Assembly (NCBI GenBank): GCA_013398175.1
Contig: VZRZ01007873.1
Span: forward strand, 32,339-96,338
DNA length: 64,000 nucleotides
Source of the DNA: Climacteris rufus
Lineage: Eukaryota > Chordata > Aves > Passeriformes > Climacteridae
Direction: 5' to 3'
Shown here: piece after piece, positions 12,187 to 25,970 of the stretch
Numbering within the stretch: the stretch's first letter is position 1
How the letters are laid out: each line of letters begins with the position of its first letter
Notes under the pieces: generated by a model
Databases searched by the model: none
What the model saw: the letters and a program-made list of their open reading frames with translations, nothing else
Told to the model about the DNA's origin: nothing
Program-made: the position numbers and the translations under genes

Positions 12187-15100
12187 CAGCTATGCTTGTC
12201 TCTGGCCTCCCTTGTCTGATTTCTTACACATGAGGATCAAGAGCTCTGTCACTCTAAGAAAAATATTTCTTAAAAGAGCTGTCAGCTATCTACTGATTTT
12301 ATCTCTAAGTTGTTAGACTCTTTACTAGAAAGATATTATCACTTTCTTTTAATCCTACATATATTTATACACTTATAATGCTTTTCAAGAGTTGTATTAT
12401 CATCTGAGTACTGGTTGCAGGCTATAAGCAACAGTATGTGATCTTTGTTTCTTTTCAGAAAAAATCATAGATGAGTCATGATTATTTGTGCAGTTATAAA
12501 GTTCCAACATTTGGTTTTGAAAAGTTTTGGAGTTTCTTGTAATGGGTATGTGTATTAACAGCATTGTGCAAGGAGAAAAATAGCTGAGAACTGAAAAAAA
12601 ATAATCACTGAGGCATCCTTAAGAGAATTTTGTAGTAAGAAGCTTTTCAGAGAGGAATTTCACAGTCATCAAAACCTTCAGAAAATACATCCAAATTTAG
12701 CTGTACTTGTATTTAGTGCTACTAAAATCGGCTGGTTTGGTCTTTCATATTCTATCTCTTTAGGTGTGAAGGAGGTAGAAATGGAAAGATGGTAGAATTC
12801 TAGCAGTTGTCTGCTTTTATAAGCATTTGTTGCTAAAAGACACTGACCATTGCCAAGGTCAGCCACTGTTCATGCAGTGATTACATTTTGAAAAATTCTC
12901 CTGAACTGAGTTTGGTTCGTGGTGAGAGTATGAAAAGGATTCCTCTCAAAAATAAGAAGAATGCATGCAGGTGTCTCCAGCAGATAGCCCAAAGCTTTCA
13001 AGCATGAATAAGCCTTTTGAACTCATGGCCTGAGTGGAAACTGCATCAAGTGTTATGTTACTCTTGTGTGAATCCCCTTTGAGCCAAAGGCAAAGGAGTC
13101 TGAGTTGCTGCTTCTCTTTAACTTTTCTGTATTGCAATAGCAAGCACAACTATGAAAAGGAAGTCTTTACCAAACCTATAAATTAGCAGTCAGTTTACAA
13201 GTCCAAGAATAGACATGAATGACTTGTATGGTTTCCTTTTTTCTTTTTTAGTGGATACTTTTATACAGCAAATCTCTTTAAAATATTACAATAGTTGCTG
13301 ATTCACCTGGGGGGCAATAATGGACTTAATATGCCCAGGTGTGCTTATCTTAAATTAAAAAGAAAAAGCAAAGTCAATATATTTTAAAAACAAAAGAAAA
13401 TGTATTTATTTTACATAATGAAAAACAGAGTCAACTGCTATGAATTGGATTAAGCATCTCAAAGTTGGCATGTGATATAAACTTATTATGTAAGCTTTCT
13501 TAATAGCCAGTGAAATACAACAGGCATTTCTAAGAAGTGGTTGCTATTGAACTGTAAAATATGTTGAAGGGAAATATGGTGAATCCTCCCTGGAAATAAT
13601 TGTCCCTTTGCTCTTGGGAAAACTTAAGTGATTAGATTAGATCAAATATTAGACAGTTAGCATCAGGTAAAATGAATTGTGTTCTGAATTTTGAATCCAA
13701 ACACACAAAAAAAGTAACAGCCAAAATAAGATTTAAATGTTGGAATATCCAGGTCCTTAGATGCTGATATACCAGGACCTTTAACAACATTTTAATATCT
13801 TGCATGTAAATATGACAGTATTTGCTGCTGTCTTCTTAAATAACATTTTCAAACTGCTTTTGCAAAATGGTTTGAAGTTTCCAGGAACTGCCTATGCCTA
13901 ACAATCAAATTGGCTCCATGCCTTACCACTTCAGGAAGAGTGGCCACTTTTGACTTGCTGCCAAGAGGTGTATGCTTCTTATAAAGATTACTGACTGTTA
14001 TGCTAATGTTATGCTAGGAACAAGTTTTGAACCAACTTTCAGGTTGCCTTGAAATAAACTTGAAAGATACACTGCAGTGCATTCATACTATGCAAAAATT
14101 AATAGTTTGGTGGTTAAGACAGGCAGAATTACTGCTAAAAACACAGACATCTTGTAAGCTTTTTTTGAGGAAAATATTTAGGAAAATTAAATGTTGACAT
14201 TTAGAACCTCCTCAGACTATTACTAAATATAAAGAATCAAATTAATGGATGAAATAACTAGTTAGGCTTATAAAGCCAAGGTCATTATTAAAAATCAGTA
14301 AAAAAAATTAGAATTTAAAGTTATTTTTTTCTGAGTGTTACACACAATTGCTTCACAAATGCTATCACACAGAAATGAAAAAATAATAAAAATAAAGCAT
14401 TATTTATGAAAAATAACTGGTTCCTTCATAAAATATTTAAATTGAAAGAAAATGTTTGCAAGAAAAATATCTATCTATAAAACAAGGTTTTCTATAAGAA
14501 AATATAAATAGCTACTACTATAATTAAAGTTCAGAACTATTCCTGATAGATGAAAATATATATAAAGGGATCTACTCATATTTCTGAAGATTTTCTCCTG
14601 TACAAAGTTTCTTATCTTACTGTTTGTAGATTTAGCTTTCACTACTGCAGAGATCCTGCAAGGAAGTTTACATACTCTTTAAGTGATGCTTAAATTTTAA
14701 TGTGAAATTACCCAACAAGAATAAGGCAATATTTGTGATTTAAGATCCAGATACCTTCTTTAGCCTCAACTTCACAACACACTGTTCTAGGCACTTAAGT
14801 TAGGAATTTAACATGAGACCTCTTCCTATTTGACTTATGAACCAGTTTGCACTCAAATTTGAATTCATCAGACATGGCGTATAGCAATGTGCGATATTTT
14901 ATCAACAAGAATTATCCAGTGGAACATCTTGCCAGAAATGTATTGAACAATGCATTTAAATAAAGAGTAAACATTTTTCTATCATTTCCATTCCATAAGA
15001 ATGAAGAAGGAAAACCAAAACTCTAGTTTCTAGTAGCCAGATTTGGTGGACTCCATATCCCCATGTTAGAGTAGCTCTTCCTAAATTTAATATCAAGGAA

Positions 15101-15720
15101 TCAGCAGGTTTCAGAGAACAATCCTAACTCTGCCCAATCTGTACATTATCTATAAGAAAATTCCGTAATTCCCATACTGAAAATTTTCACAGATTGGTTG
15201 TGGAAAATTCTGCAAGTATTATTTTCCTTCATTTAATGAGACATTTAAAATACCTGGTGAAATGCTGAGCTACAATCAATTTGCAAACAAGACAATAAAT
15301 TAATGTTTAAACTTTTTTTTCAACATTACATTTCATTCATCATGCAATTATATTGCTATTAGAAAACTGTTAATTTTTTATTTTATTTTTTTCGACCAGC
15401 TTTAAAATCAGCAGCTCAAATTATTGCAAGATATCAATTAATACTGATTTTATGAGAAGCTGTAACTGAACAATCCTATAAAGTGGAAAGAATATTCATT
15501 CTTTCAGAGAATTGTACAACCATCATCAATATATCTTCAGGGAAACTTCTGGATATAAATATGTTTGTCTGTCACTTCAGATTATCTACAGATGATGTTT
15601 TTGTTCACTGTTTTTTATGCAATGTACTTTAATTCAAATTGACCCCTGTGGAAATATTGATGTCAAAAGTGTAATTCTTGTAGAAACTATTAATAAGATT
15701 GGCAAACCAGCCTTGTCTGT
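12187..15720. other. AT-rich non-coding spacer
   Basis: No feature recognised: AT-rich, no open frame resembling a known protein, no repeat family identified. Confidence 0.6.
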
Positions 15721-15890
15721 GGTTTTGTTTTGTCTTTTTGTTTGTTTGTTTTGTTTTGTGTCTTTTTTTTTAGTTTTGTTTTTGGTTGTTTGTTTTTGTT
15801 TTTGTTTTTGTTTTTGTTTTTGTTTGGTTTTGGTTTTGTTTGTTTTGTTTTTGTTTTTGTTTTTGTTTTTTGTGTGTTTGGTTTGTCTTG
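15721..15890. repeat. T/G low-complexity tract with (TTTTTG)n
   Basis: About 170 bp made almost only of T and G on the plus strand. It includes perfect TTTTTG hexamer runs near 15793-15826 and again near 15847-15870. It produces spurious Phe/Leu/Cys-rich and Lys/Asn/Gln-rich open frames on the two strands. Confidence 0.97.
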
Positions 15891-18800
15891 TAATTGCAGC
15901 CACAAAAAACCACTAAGAATAGCAAAAGTGAATTTTTGTTATTATTTGGACAATGACTACTCTGGTACCAAATAACATTAAATTCTATCTTTAAAATAAC
16001 ATTTTAAAAGTTGTTCTTATAAAATAACGATGATTATCACAGTAAAGCACTGTATGCAAAATACTGACTCATCTGTAGCATGAATCGTATCACAGTAAAA
16101 TCAATGTAGTACTAGATGGACAAAAACACTTAATGAAGATCAAGATCCATTGTAAAGTGTACACATAATTAATTAAATAAAAGTTGTAAGTTGCGTTTGG
16201 TCTTGACCTTACAAATACTAAGACATTTAAGCAATTTAGGAAATGTCCCTAATGCTTAGTGGAATACAGTGCAGAGAATCACTCATGCTTATATACAGAA
16301 GCAGAAATATTTTCAAGTTTTTGAGACAACACTGGACAGGACTTAGTAGCTTAAGTCTGACACTATGCTAATATGTAGTCATGCTTCAGTACCTCAGCTG
16401 ACATCTCTCTGCAGCATGTTTGGGCTGGAATGTCTGATCTCTTGATCTCTCTTAATTATATGGTAATACAACATACTGCCTCTTTTTCAGTCTTGACACA
16501 TATGTCTTTTAATATTCAAATTTTAAATCACAGAATTAAAAATTACTTTAGAATAACAAACAATTAAAAAAAAAATATTTAGTTTTATAAAAGATTTATG
16601 ACAGTGAAACCATGAAGATATTTTTCTTTACTGTGATCAAGAAACATTAATTTAAAATGTCTTCCTGCGCATCAATTTCTAAAGTTCTGTTCTTAAGTTA
16701 ATTTTTTTATAGATTTATGATAAGAAGAATAAGTTGCCTATTTCTGATTCTTCAGTGTATTCTTTTCAGAGGATTTTTAAAGGAGATAGGGAGTGAGGTA
16801 GAGAAAAATATGAGCTACTACTACTGTACGTTTACAGGACTACACTCTTTAATGTGTGATTAAATAATCATTGACAAGAACTTCTACCTGTGCTGAGTTC
16901 CTGACATCAGCTTCCATCTCACACATTGAGTCTTGAAACACTATTGAATTAGAAGTCATTAAAGTCCTTTATTCGACAATCAGTATCTATAAAAATTATT
17001 ATTATGAAGCTTTTTTTCTGCTTTTACCAGCTTAATTATATACTCTTTTTTTTTTGTTGTTGTTGTTGTTTTCTGATACATAGACTATTGTCTTTTATTT
17101 TTTATTTCCATGACATGATAGCTGTTTTTGTGGACTATTCTGCTATTGCTGTTGTTAAGTGTGTTACTACATAGGTACTGGATAGATATGTAGTGGTATT
17201 ATTGGTGACTGAAGTTTATTCATAGATTTTCCATGAATGCAACTTTCATACTTGTTCAGTTTGTTTATTGAATGCACTTTGACAGAATTTTTAAATACAC
17301 TGTATATTGCTTAAATGTTAATCAGAATGTAATATATCCCCTGAAATAAGAGCTTCAAAGCCTCCAGCATAAGTAGATGAAAAAACTTTTCCAATGTTGC
17401 AGTTTTAATTATCTCTATGGATCCCTTCTCACCCCAGAGAGGTTTGAAGGACTTTTCAGACTTACTAATGTATAGACAACAAAATTTACTGACATTTTTG
17501 ACATGAAATTCTGAGGTTTCTACAGGTCCTTCATCTCAATTAAGATACACAAAATCAAGATCAGTAGTTTTAAGCACCTTCTACCTTTTTCTTCAGATGT
17601 AAGCTCATACCTATACAAGATTAATAGATAATATCTAAGCATATACACATCTTGATATTTGAAAAGCTCTACTATGCAGTTTATTTACTAAACATAATGA
17701 ATCTTTTCTACCATAAGATAGAAACTTCTTGAGCAGATGAACTATTATCTTTTAGTGTTGATGACTGGTTCAAGGAAAAGGAGTCTCTTTCTTTTTCTGA
17801 ATCTTTCAGAACACAGGAATGAGTAACACCAGAACAGTTCTCAGAGTATCCATTTTTTGGTGTGGTTCAGCTAGAGGAAAAAACCACAAAACCACAAAAA
17901 ACCCCCAAAACTCCTTTAGCTCAGTTGAAGTCTTTGCTTGGTTTACTTTGTATTATAAAAGACAGATTTTTTTCTATTATTAAAGAAGAGCCTTAATTCC
18001 ACTAAATTTTAGACTCTCAATACGACCATTAATGAATTAAGTAAAATTATTCTTATACTTCCCACTCTAGCTAGTTTGGAGTGTCAGTCATAGTAATGTA
18101 TATTATATTTTGTCTTTCTCACCACTGGAAATTAGAATACAAGCCCAAATCAGCAACAATCATATCATCATACTAAAGTAATTATATTATGGAAATAATA
18201 TGTGAAGCAAAATAAAATTGAATGAGAGTTTACTATACTTCATGGAACTTTGTCAAGGGAAATAGCTCTGTTAATATGCATGTCACAAAAGCTAGAAAGA
18301 AAGTAATTGAACCATTTCTATACAAAAATGTAGTTTTTCAAAGATAATATAATATCGTGTGATACACCATAAACACTTTTCAGATTTTTGGCAGCTAAAA
18401 GCCCCAGATTTTTTTAATGGAAGCATTAAAAATAATTTAAAATTTTAAAAATAATTAAAAATAATGGAAACAATATTTTTCTCTAAAATAGAGGCAAAGT
18501 ACTAAAAAAAAAAATATTACTTCAATTTGAATTTTCAGTTTCTTGTTGTTTTGGTTTTGTTTTCCTTAAACCAGATGGTGTAGAGATTCTTCGGAGATAT
18601 TTCTTCTCTCTTTCCCTGACACTTTGCCTTATAGCTATTTTTTTACATAAGCTGTTCTCTTTCTGATAGTAATCTTTTCCTTACTCAACTTGAGATAGAT
18701 AAACTCTAGGCAATGTTAAAAGACGTTGCCTCTTATCTTTCCACCTTTCATTCTGGATCTAATAATGAAGCTACTCCATTAAGCCAATGATGAATCCTCA

Positions 18801-21800
18801 GTGTGGAATAAATATCAGTCTCTTACAATAGCAAAAATAGTTTATCCTTATAGAAAGACTAATAAACTTTTTTCACAAATTTTGGTTATTTATTGGTAGC
18901 ATAGATTGTGATTCTGCAAACACCCTAAGATACTATAAATACATCTCTGCATGTAGTTAACACTAATTATAGGCAAAATATGTAGTTTTCTATGGAAAGA
19001 GTTTATTTAATTCAATAAAATTCCTACTGTCATCCCTTCTGCTCCAGACTCAGTGGCAGAGCTTGTTCTGATTGGCACTGTTGAGAGAGGCGTTTCAGTA
19101 TATCAAAATAGAGAGACCTGTCAGGAACATGGAAGCAATATAAACACTGCCTCCACCTCACTCTTCTCACCAGAGGCACCAAACTCAGTAATCCTCTTTC
19201 CAGAAATCTCTTCCCCTTTCTTTCTTGATGCTACATCAGCCTTCTCTACTTTTCACAGTATAACTCTTTATGTGTGTAACTGTTTGGGCAACTTTTACCA
19301 TTCAGAAAGACATTCTGTGGACAGGATAAACAGAGCTTCAAAGTACAAAGTCATTTTTTATGGGCTGGAACACACAGAGACAATGGAGAATAACATGTTG
19401 CTATGCTAAGCATTAGTATGTTCCCCATTCCCAATATGGCACCCGATGAATCTTTGCCATCTTGACAGTCACTGCTCGGGTGACAGAAATTCAGTATTTT
19501 CTTGAAATGGAGACAATCTCTGATGATGATTGCATTTGAGGGTTTTTTTTATTTAAACCTTGATTTTTTATTTCAACATCCTATTTTTACCAAATTTTTT
19601 TTGTCTTGCATAATCTCAGAATTTAGCAGTTTCCTAAGAATTTACAGGAATCTAGCATAACCCTAGAGGTCCTTCAGGAGTATTTCTTACAAAAACAGAC
19701 TTCTAGGCCAAAGAACTACTTAAAAATATGGATAATTTTGATAAAATATGGCAAGAAATAAATTATTTATTTCCTTCTTTCATTTCCTTCCTTTACAAAA
19801 AATAATGATAAAGCCATACCTTTTCAGTATTGCAGGAGTATGTTAATTATATTTTCATTCTTTTAGCAAGCTAAGCATGACATGTTTGCTTGGAGTGCAT
19901 TTTAAAAAATTACTTAGTAAAATTACTGAAGGAAATGAAAATGGGAAGCAATACTGGAAAAAAGTGGTGTCAGCAATATAATAGCTTTTGGTATTTATCA
20001 GCTCTTGCAAAGATATGCTGGTATTAAAATGACAGGACTGTTCTCTGGTGTCTCTTTAAAATGAGTGAAATGTACTAAAACCTGAACTACAAAGGTATGA
20101 GGTAAGGTGGCTCTACATCAACTGCATTTGCAAGGGGAAGATTAAGTTGACCTTTATTTCATTAACCAGCAGCCAATTAAATTAGTGAGAACATTGCTAG
20201 TACTAACAAACCGGAATATAAGATAATATCGATGTAGGGGCCAAGTGCATGATTCTTTTAAGCAATGTACTTTCAAACAAAAACATTGACATGCCTAAGA
20301 AACAAAAAAGTAAATAATGTATATCACTTGAAAAATAAAGAATTTTGATGAAAATATTTTTCATTTCATTTCAATATTTTTCAAATCATCAGAGCATATA
20401 GATTAATCACTATAAACTTATTCATGTGCATAAACTTGTCCTGCAAATTTTGTGGGTTAGGATCTAAGATTCAAAGCAATAAAGCTGCTTTCTGTGCCTT
20501 CAACACACAGGTGTGAACAAAACCCACAAGACTGCCATTTGCTTCATCCTACATATTATCCCTATAATCTTATGAAATTTCTCAGTATTAACTAAAAGTA
20601 TGCATTCCACTTGCTCTTCATACAATATGGAAAGTAAATTTGTTGCTGCTATTTTGGAATCAGCCATGGCAAGAGTAAGGCCTAAGTTTATGTCTGCTAT
20701 CAATCTGTGTTGAAAATTGACATTGAGTTTCAGGACAGGTGGGTTGGGTGTCTATCCTAAACCTACAGAAATCAGTGAAATTCTTCTATGCCTTATGGAA
20801 TGAGCCCTGATTTCTACCATGAGTCCTGTTGAGAGTTTGTAGGTTCTTTCATTGCAGACTTGGGGAAGTTTTTTGTTTTTTGTTTTTTTGAAGTATTACT
20901 TCATGAGTCATATCATGAGGAGAAAACAAGCCTGAGAGAATGGCTGTAATCCCTCTCAAATGAAAAATGCTAAGTCTAAATATTACAAACTCAAATGGAA
21001 CTGTGTAAGTTAAAAATAAATTACCAATGTAGGAATAAATTTACTAACACAGAAACCTTTATTTTCTTTAAAAAAAAATTTCTCCAAGATGTCCAGATTT
21101 CAGATGACAAATGAGAGATCATTATCTTAACTAAAAATCTAATGGCAGTTGTCCAGTAAAGTTCAAAATTAGCAAGAATTTAAAAAATCAGTTCCATAAA
21201 AAAAGAATTTATATAAATGTTGACTTTTTGTAAGTGATGAATTTATCTCTACCTTAGTATATATATAAAAAATACTATTAACTTGTAGCTGTCTTTTAAG
21301 CCATTGTTTTTGTCTTCCAACTAATCATGAAAACAAACAAAATCAGATTACTGTGTAATAATTTTGCTTAAAAAAACCCCCGAAATATATTAATTATTTC
21401 TTTGTCATTCCATGCCATACCACAGTGTACTGAAATACATTTTATTAGATATTTTATTTTATTCTCCATTTATTCTCCAATCCATGGAGATTAGTCTCTT
21501 TAAAGCATCAACTCCATCTTGTGCTCCCTTTACTAGTTTTTTTTTTTTCTTTTATTCAGTTGCATTGCATTTGTTATTTGAAGGACTTTGCATATAAATA
21601 TGCACAATACCATCAGGCCTTAGTTTAAGTTATATGTAGTGAACTTCACTTACTGTTTTGTTTTCATGTTTCACATTTATTTTATTTTTAATAGGACACT
21701 TTTAACAAATCAAATTAAGTGAACACTATTCACTTTTCCCATTTCTTATGCAACAAATATTTTGTCAGCAGATTAAACAGTTCATTTACTTATCTTTAAA

Positions 21801-24540
21801 GATAATATTATGATAAATAATTATCACTGTATATCTTTAATTAAAATGTTTTCCATTGTTATAAATTATGGTTTTGTTCTTATATATTAAATTAAACTAC
21901 ATTCACTATAATTAATGTGTCTTAATTTATCTTTTTCTAAATAGATTAAAATTTAAAAAGTATGGAGAGAGTTTTCATTAGTGAGACTTCAGAAAAAAAT
22001 CAGATTTTAAATTCGGTCTTTGACAGAAAAACTTAGGAAAGGAAGAATTAATTCAAAGACATTACAAATTGCACAAATTTAACGAACTAAAAGTTTGTTC
22101 TGAAATTTGGGTACTAAGCATACTATTAAAAAGGATTCTTTAAGGATTCCTCTTTTCTGTGAAAACAATGTCTCAGCTTTCCCTTTAGGGAAACATCATC
22201 AACAAATCAGGACAGTAGAGGACAAAGCTTCAAGACAGGAAGATTAATGAATGGCTATGAGCAAACATGCTAGCTAGAACTGGAGCTTTATATCCTATGA
22301 ACATTGCAAGGAGATAGAAGATTTGTTTCAATAGTCCTGTTTACAGATTGCATCAAAACTTGGAAATTACCTTTTCTCCTGAAATAATCAGGTGATAAAA
22401 TAGAAAAAAAACCATAAAACCTTGCTACTATTACTAAGATCCTGCATGAGTAAGCAACGACTTGGAATCTTCCTCCCTCGGGTCTGTCTGTCTGCTCACA
22501 CTTCTGTCTACTCTGGTTGCATCAGTGTTTTCTCAGTCCTGAGTGTCACAGTATCTAATTTTTGTGTGATTATTACTGAGTTCTCTTCAGTATGTATTCC
22601 TATACAGGGCTACAAAGAGATGGGATTTTCAAATGGGTCTAGCAAAGAGCAGAATCAGAGCTTTGCATTCCTGCAAATTATAGTTGACCAACAGGAAATT
22701 TTAGAATTCTCCCTCCCTTGCAACATGTTTGAAAACAGAAAAACAACAGCAAAATTTTAAAAATATTTTTTGTAACTTCAGTTAAGCTGGAAGGCAGACT
22801 TTTTTGCATGTAAATATTTCAGTTCCTATTGATAACGAAGAAAAAACCGAAAGATTGGCATTTTATATCAAATTTCAGCCAATATCCCAACAATTTTAGA
22901 CTTTTATGGCAAAAAAAGAGACTATTTTGATAATTTAGTCTCATATTTATCACAGATAAATGCAATTCCTTCAGCCACACCATAAATTTCACTCAGGCTA
23001 ATACATATATATTTATTTGGTCTAAATACATTTATTTGGATCACACCAAAAAGCTTCATTTTATTGCAAAGAGCTAGAACAAAAGGAGTACCTCTAACCT
23101 TAAATTTAGAAGATCTAATAGGAGCTCACTAACCTGACATTTTTAAGTGCTTTTGGCACTTGCTGTTGTTATGGGAGTGGCTCAGGAGTCTGTCTGGCAA
23201 GAATAGATACAGCAGACAAAATTGCTTTAAAACCACTGATTTGTTTAAACCTTTAGGTCCATTGCATTTAAGTATGTTTTAAACCTATCAAAATGGATGG
23301 GTAACAAATTTTTTTAATATTTTGCAGAAGGGAGCAGGTTGCTGTACTGGGAATGCACATATTTCTTTTCCTTTGCACAATATTTAATTTTTTTTAATGT
23401 AGACTAAAATCTCAATCCTTCAGAACACAATAATAGCAAATTAGATATAGTAAGCTTTAGATGTTCTTATTTTATAATAATTGTCTTTTTAAAAATTATA
23501 TTTATTGAAAAAACAGTCCACATTTAATGTAAATAAAAAGAACGTTGATGAAGCAATAGTAATATGATTAACATAAAACTGACTCTGTCTTCCTTGCCTT
23601 ATTGTGAGCTATGGGAAGTGAAATAAATCCATTCCCATCTGCTAATTAGAAGTTCAATACACTTAACAAGCGACAAAATTCAGCAGTGAGATAAACCAAA
23701 CATGAAAAAGTTCTGTTTACACACACTTTGCTTTCACACAAGTAAGACGGTGGAAAACTGGACAATTGAAGCCAAACCAACAATGTAATATCCACTCTAT
23801 GAACAATATCGAACACCAATATGCACTGTGTTCCTCCCCAAGTGGTGAAAGCTGGATGTGGAAAGAGCAAGGGCCTTTTCTGTAGATGTAGATTGCAAAT
23901 ACTGAATTTACAGGCATGGAGGAAAAGGGTAGCTCTTTTTAGTGATTTTAATTTATTCCTTCAACAGCTAAACTGAAAGTTTAATGTTTATTTCCTCTGA
24001 TTCTTATGAGACCTGATTGTGAGGCTGCCCTCAGCTTCTGGTTTTATTCTTAGAAGTCAGAAAGATTTACCACCTCATAGGAGAACATTCCTGCTTTCAT
24101 TGTGGAACAAGATAATTTGCTTTTAATTCGCATTCTTTGACATTTTTTAAAATTGAAAATTACTGGGAAATTATTGAACTTCCATAGGGTGCTGCAGATG
24201 TAAAAGATTGACCCTTCATGATAAGTTATTTCACTTCACCCATTTCTTTTGATTATTTAAATGCAGTTATCTGATAGAATTTTTCTATTATGAGCACTAA
24301 CTGAAAATATTGAATCAACATGGAGGTATGTAGGGGTTGAAGGATACTACCATTTCAATATCCCTGTATTAAACTCCTGTAAATAAGTGTTTACTGGAGA
24401 AAACCTGAAATGCAGGTATGAAGGTAAGTGTTTCACTACCTCTTTAGATTGTATCACAACTGTTAAGAATATGTAAATTCAGAATGTTGAGTATTTAAAC
24501 AAACAAAAATTATGCGTATTTCAAACTGATGCAGAAAAAC
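15891..24540. other. Long AT-rich spacer
   Basis: About 8.6 kb without a recognised gene, CR1 or LTR. It contains a short (TTG)n at 17054-17070 and a slightly less AT-rich island around 19040-19410 carrying a 118-codon open frame (19053-19409) that I do not recognise. That frame has no repeated motif, clear domain or homologue I can name. The absence of recent repeats over so long a span is mildly notable. Confidence 0.55.
17054..17070. repeat. (TTG)n microsatellite
   Basis: Short TTG trinucleotide run following a poly-T tract. Confidence 0.85.
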
Positions 24541-24735
24541 AAAGTAAAGGAAGAGAAAAAGAAGGGAAGAGGCAGAGGTGAGGAGTGACAAGGAGTGGAG
24601 TGGCGGGGCGGGGTGGGGCGGGNNNNNNNNNNNNNNNNNNNNNNNNNNNNNNNNNNNNNNNNNNNNNNNNNNGGGGCGGGGTGGGGCGGGGCAGGGAGGG
24701 GAGAGGAGAGGGGAGGAGAGGAGAGGAGAGGAAAA
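24541..24735. repeat. Purine/G-rich minisatellite-like tract with assembly gap
   Basis: The plus strand is almost purely purine from 24541. It changes to G-runs (GGGGCGGGGTGGGGCGGG) just before the gap, resumes with the same G-run pattern after it, then becomes a GAGGAGAGGAGAGG repeat to 24732. The matching pattern on both sides implies that the gap lies inside one tandem array. At least four G-runs of three or more occur on each side, so the strand could form G-quadruplexes. Confidence 0.9.
24623..24672. other. Assembly gap, 50 N
   Basis: Exactly 50 undetermined bases, probably a placeholder or scaffolding estimate rather than the true length. Three open frames drawn through it are artefacts. 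Confidence 1.
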
Positions 24736-25375
24736 TTGCAAGTGATGAGTGATGAGAAACTCCTCAACTTACTTAGCAAGGTGTAATGAAGTGTCATTGT
24801 ATGTATTTGTCCCCTTATATATGTAAGTTTGAACAGGAAAAAAAAAAACCAACCAAACCAAACCTTAGAGTATAAATGAGAATGGCCTTCTGGGTTCTGC
24901 TACAGCCATTCTTGGTACATTGACTCCAATCCAAATGTCATTAGCATCTGTTGCCATCTGTGAATCAAGGTTAGATCTCAGGATTTTTTCAAGTGCATGT
25001 AGTAATTCTGGTTTGAACTGGAACCACTGGCAACCTCAGGAAGGACAGCAAACCCAATGTGGATTCTGGCATGTACCACCATTATCATCACGCCAAAACT
25101 GAGTTTCTTGCATGACCATAATATGTTATTTAATCATAATAAAATCTAACAACAATGGACCTGCTGTTGATAGATTCTTGATAGACCTGCTCAGAGCACA
25201 GCATTTGGACTGAGATTATCAGTACCCCTAAGTTATATCCAATTTAAAAAGCCTAACAATTTTTCATGCATTTCAATAACAGTGTCATAATTAGGGACAA
25301 GATAGTAACAAGGGATTAGGAAAGCACAACACATTCATGTATGTATGTATTGTTTGTACATATAAGCATAAAAAG

Positions 25376-25420
25376 CATGGAAACATTTATGTTGGAAAAG
25401 ACCTGTAAGATCATTGACTA
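25376..25420 (-). mobile_element. CR1 3'-end fragment (minus)
   Basis: ATGTTGGAAAAGACCTGTAA and AGATCATTGACTA are the antisense of the CR1 3' terminus. Only about 45 bp remain: a severely 5'-truncated insertion. Confidence 0.75.
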
Positions 25421-25970
25421 TACACACACACATTCACACATGAATCTGTAACCATGATTCAGATTTCTGGGAGCTCTGTGAAGTTACAATATGCATGACA
25501 AAGAATGTATTGAGATTATTTTGAACCATAAGAGAAAAACACTCTTCAATTTTCATTAAGATACTGCATCCTAATGCTGCTTTAAACATAATTATCAATG
25601 CTGCCATAGGGGTCCAGGCTGTTTGAGACGGTGTATTTTGATGGATGATCCGCAGAATGGATGTATTAAGAAGCTAAATAAAAAAAACCCACAAACCCTA
25701 ACCTTCAGTGGGAAAACCAATTAACTATTATGTAAGGATCACCAAATTTAACCATGGGGAGAATACATCAAGTGGTTTGCCTGTAAATTACGTCTATAAT
25801 ACTAATTTACTCAACTGAACTGCTGAAGCATTTTTCTTCAGAATCCAGTATGCAAAACCAACCACTCTGGATTTCTATATTGATACAAAGCTAAATATTA
25901 CTTTATTATCATGAAAGAGAAATATTTTGCTTTTTGTATTTGGTCTGATAGGCTGCGCTTAAGGTTTTGT
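25421..25970. other. AT-rich spacer
   Basis: No feature seen apart from a short CA-rich stretch at 25423-25440. Confidence 0.55.

Noticed and set aside
15617..15975. Open frames of about 70-100 codons on both strands
   Set aside because: They translate a TTTTTG-type low-complexity tract; repetitive Phe/Leu and Lys/Asn/Gln composition is not protein-like.
24463..24797. Three open frames spanning the N run
   Set aside because: They cross undetermined bases and a Pro/Gly-rich simple repeat; not evidence of coding.
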